The notes beneath the pieces were generated by a model. That model worked only from the letters and a program-made list of their open reading frames with translations, ran no database searches and had not been told where the DNA came from. Source: an uncultured Christensenellaceae bacterium (lineage in GTDB: Bacteria; Bacillota; Clostridia; Christensenellales; Aristaeellaceae). Taken from it: a stretch of 7,697 bases of DNA. The stretch spans positions 1 to 7,697 of the forward strand of contig CAJOPV010000129.1 in the NCBI GenBank assembly GCA_905236495.1, in the 5' to 3' direction. Each line of letters opens with the position of its first letter. The first letter of the stretch is position 1. The position numbers and the translations under genes are program-made. This document shows positions 6,450 to 7,697 of this stretch, piece after piece.

Positions 6450-6478
6450 TTGCGCCAAGCCGCCGGATATGCTATAAT
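6450..6478 (+). promoter_or_regulatory. Promoter of tRNA-Arg(CCU)
   Basis: TTGCGC (6450-6455) and a perfect TATAAT (6473-6478) are separated by 17 bases, with an extended -10 TG at 6470-6471. The predicted start is about 6485, only a few bases before the mature tRNA 5' end at 6490. An A tract (6439-6444) lies just upstream of the -35 and could act as an UP-like element. Confidence 0.8.
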
Positions 6479-6489
6479 ACTTGTGTTGT

Positions 6490-6563
6490 GCGCCTGTAGC
6501 TCAGCAGGATAGAGCGTTCGCCTCCTAAGCGAAAGGCCGCGCGTTCGAATCGCGCCAGGCGCG
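6490..6563 (+). tRNA. tRNA-Arg, anticodon CCU
   Basis: A full cloverleaf folds by hand. The acceptor is GCGCCTG (6490-6496) with CAGGCGC (6556-6562) and discriminator G6563. The D stem is GCTC with GAGC (6499-6502 / 6512-6515). The anticodon stem is TTCGC with GCGAA (6517-6521 / 6529-6533), with the loop CTCCTAA placing CCT at 6524-6526. The variable loop is AGGCC. The T stem is GCGCG with CGCGC around TTCGAAT. The anticodon reads AGG, normally a rare arginine codon in GC-rich genomes. CCA is not encoded (GTA follows the acceptor end), so 3' maturation needs cleavage after the discriminator and CCA addition. No intron or extra loop is present. Confidence 0.96.
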
Positions 6564-6627
6564 TATATCGCGTTGCTTTATTGACGGCATCGTCACCGCC
6601 AATCCGCAGCAGTAACGCAGCTGCCCC

Positions 6628-6665
6628 GCCCTCTCCCCTGTCTCAGGTGGAGAGGGCATTCTTTT
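6628..6665 (+). terminator. Intrinsic terminator after tRNA-Arg (and possibly the whole cell-wall operon)
   Basis: GCCCTCTCC (6628-6636) pairs with GGAGAGGGC (6649-6657). The inner stem CCTG (6637-6640) with CAGG (6644-6647) continues it past a single bulged T at 6648. The T-rich TTCTTTTT (6659-6665) follows. It is the first clear terminator after the operon promoter near 1960. Confidence 0.9.
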
Positions 6666-6667
6666 TC

Positions 6668-6685
6668 CCCGTTTTGCGAAACGGG
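6668..6685. other. Small perfect hairpin after the terminator
   Basis: CCCGTTT (6668-6674) and AAACGGG (6679-6685) form a perfect 7-bp stem with the loop TGCG. No T tract follows in either direction close enough for a standard terminator. It sits between the operon terminator and the lipoprotein promoter; its role is unknown. Confidence 0.5.
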
Positions 6686-6699
6686 TCGAAAGCCTTTGC

Positions 6700-6728
6700 T
6701 TGTTTCTTTTTTCGCCGTGTAGTATAAT
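6700..6728 (+). promoter_or_regulatory. Promoter of the lipoprotein gene
   Basis: TTGTTT (6700-6705) and a perfect TATAAT (6723-6728) are separated by 17 bases. A start near 6735 would leave about 26 bases before the TTG start codon. Confidence 0.75.
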
Positions 6729-6746
6729 CAAAAAGGCATCATATCC

Positions 6747-6752
6747 GGGAGG
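6747..6752 (+). promoter_or_regulatory. Ribosome binding site deciding a TTG start
   Basis: GGGAGG, within GGGAGGTGAT, lies eight bases before the TTG at 6761. The in-frame GTG at 6752 overlaps this site and could not use it, so TTG is the better start. Confidence 0.8.
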
Positions 6753-6760
6753 TGATCGGC

Positions 6761-7597
6761 TTGCGAAAAGGATGGCTGTGCGCCGCGCTGATCTTGACGG
6801 CGCTTTTGCTCTGCGGCTGCGGAAATGATCCCGCTCCCGGGGATGCGCCGCCCACCGCCGCGCCGCCCACTTTCGCCCCTGCCCAGGCGCCCTCCGGCCC
6901 CGCCGCCGAAGCGGTGAACAAGCGCCTGGCCCCCTATCAGGCGGAGCTGAGCCGGGTGGCGGCTCAAAGCGGCGCGTCCGCCGCCTACACCGTGCCGGAA
7001 GAAATGCTGGAGCAGATGAGCCGGGACGCCGCGGCAGCTGAGGCTTTGCCTGCGGAGGGCTTCTGGCGCTTTACCGTTCGGGAAGCGGGCAGCCACACCT
7101 ATCAATTCACCGCCATGGACGTCTATGCCGCCGACCCTTCCCTGCTCTCCGCCACCCCGGACCCCGACGACGAAGCGCCTCAGGATCGGCAGCTGATGGG
7201 GGATTACGATGTATCCGGCGGCGGGGAATTCATCCGCACCCGCGCCTACGCATTCACGGAGGACCTTTCCTCCGGCACGGCGGAGCTGACCGACACGCTG
7301 AACGGCGAAACCACGGGGCATGAGCTGTTTTCCTTCGCGCTGCGGGACGGGCGGCTGTACTTTGTGGATGCCGCCATGGATTTGACCGCCGGGCTGGACG
7401 GCCTGGAAAATACGGGCCGGCGGCTCATGGCGGTGGGATACTTGGCGGAAGGGAGCCTGGACGTCATGGAATACGAGGCCGCTGCCTCCGATCCCCTGCC
7501 CGATCCCGCTTCCCTGGATTACGCCGCCCTCCTCTCCGCCGTCACGCCCCTCACCCGGGTCTCCGATCAGAACGGGCGGATCATTCTGTTCCCTTGA
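6761..7597 (+). CDS. Predicted lipoprotein, function unknown
   Basis: The 278-residue product begins with a lipoprotein signal peptide: basic MRK, a hydrophobic stretch (about 5-17), then LCGC with the lipidated Cys at residue 20. A Pro/Ala-rich linker (about 24-50) probably spans the wall region. A helical, Ala/Glu-rich segment (about 50-95) leads to a likely beta-rich domain (about 97-235) containing EGFWRFTVREAGSHTYQF, GGEFIRTRAYAF and HELFSFALRDGRLYFVDAA. I do not recognise this domain. The protein should be anchored on the outer face of the membrane. The start is TTG, as decided by the ribosome binding site; GTG at 6752 would add three residues. It has its own promoter and is probably monocistronic, followed 40 bases later by the hairpin repeat. 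Base use looks like that of its neighbours, with no sign of recent transfer. Confidence 0.88.
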   Translation: MRKGWLCAALILTALLLCGCGNDPAPGDAPPTAAPPTFAPAQAPSGPAAEAVNKRLAPYQAELSRVAAQSGASAAYTVPEEMLEQMSRDAAAAEALPAEGFWRFTVREAGSHTYQFTAMDVYAADPSLLSATPDPDDEAPQDRQLMGDYDVSGGGEFIRTRAYAFTEDLSSGTAELTDTLNGETTGHELFSFALRDGRLYFVDAAMDLTAGLDGLENTGRRLMAVGYLAEGSLDVMEYEAAASDPLPDPASLDYAALLSAVTPLTRVSDQNGRIILFP

Positions 7598-7637
7598 TAT
7601 GCGCTGCAAACAGGGCAATCGCTTACGAAAAATGTTT

Positions 7638-7697
7638 ACTGGGGGAAACCGCTCTTTGGTGCCCAAAGAGCGGTTTCCCCCAGTCCCCCTTCCGAGA
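7638..7697 (+). repeat. Structured hairpin repeat, copy 2 (near-perfect 22-bp stem)
   Basis: Bases 7638-7659 pair perfectly with 7663-7684 around the three-base loop TGC, so all 22 pairs are intact. The outer stem is ACTGGGGG with CCCCCAGT and the inner stem includes AAACCGCTC with GAGCGGTTT. The tail continues as CCCCCTTCC, G, AGA to the window end. Bases 7646-7697 align without gaps to 1-52. It lies 40 bases after the lipoprotein stop. It could act as a 3' stabiliser or weak terminator, but no T tract follows. The true right boundary may lie beyond the window. Confidence 0.9.

Noticed and set aside
5457..6458. Long minus-strand open frame (333 codons) opposite rnz
   Set aside because: This is an antisense shadow with low-complexity Gly/Gln composition; the plus strand has every RNase Z metal ligand.
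6525..6731. Minus-strand open frame of 68 codons ending in RDSNARPFA
   Set aside because: Its end is the antisense of the tRNA-Arg gene. This RDSNARP-type peptide is a well-known false protein from tRNA complements. It also runs through the terminator and has no ribosome binding site in context.
6728..7666. Minus-strand open frame (312 codons) opposite the lipoprotein gene
   Set aside because: The plus strand has a promoter, ribosome binding site, signal peptide and lipobox; the minus frame has none of these and runs into the hairpin repeat.
7638..7684. Copy 2 hairpin as a normal intrinsic terminator for the lipoprotein gene
   Set aside because: The stem is strong, but the bases after it are C-rich with no T tract, and on the minus strand no suitable U tract follows either. 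It is kept as a structured repeat.

Overview
The window looks like a chromosomal housekeeping segment from a GC-rich member of the Clostridia (Bacillota), probably a gut-type lineage. The evidence is strong AAGGAGG-type ribosome binding sites, sigma-A style promoters with near-consensus TATAAT boxes, GTG and TTG starts, a tRNA without an encoded CCA, and an FHA / SEDS / penicillin-binding protein operon of the kind found in Gram-positive bacteria. This placement is an inference. No phage, integrase, transposase, CRISPR array or defence gene is visible.

Layout, left to right. (1) Bases 1-52 are the right-hand part of a structured hairpin repeat that is cut by the window edge. (2) ilvE (136-1197) encodes a branched-chain amino acid aminotransferase and ends at a terminator with A and T tracts that can work in both directions (1204-1234). 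(3) A convergent minus-strand gene (1252-1815) encodes a two-helix membrane protein of unknown function with its own promoter. (4) A divergent intergenic region (1816-2001) carries one promoter for each direction. (5) A tight plus-strand operon follows: membrane-anchored FHA protein (2002-2796), SEDS glycosyltransferase of the FtsW/RodA family (2789-4054), class B penicillin-binding protein (4051-5463) and RNase Z (5484-6413). (6) A tRNA-Arg(CCU) gene (6490-6563) with its own promoter lies just after rnz, and a strong terminator follows it (6628-6665). (7) A monocistronic lipoprotein gene of unknown function (6761-7597) follows. (8) The window closes with a second copy of the hairpin repeat (7638-7697).

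How the genes work together: the SEDS protein polymerises glycan strands from lipid II and the class B PBP crosslinks them. The FHA protein probably sits at the membrane as a scaffold or regulatory partner, although its phosphothreonine pocket looks altered. RNase Z matures the 3' ends of CCA-less tRNAs, and such a tRNA is encoded immediately downstream of it.

The most unusual signal is the pair of hairpin repeats at the two ends of the window. They align without gaps over 52 bases and differ at 11 positions. Six of those differences form three compensatory base-pair swaps, so the folded structure appears to be under selection. No dramatic new multi-gene system is evident in the rest of the window.
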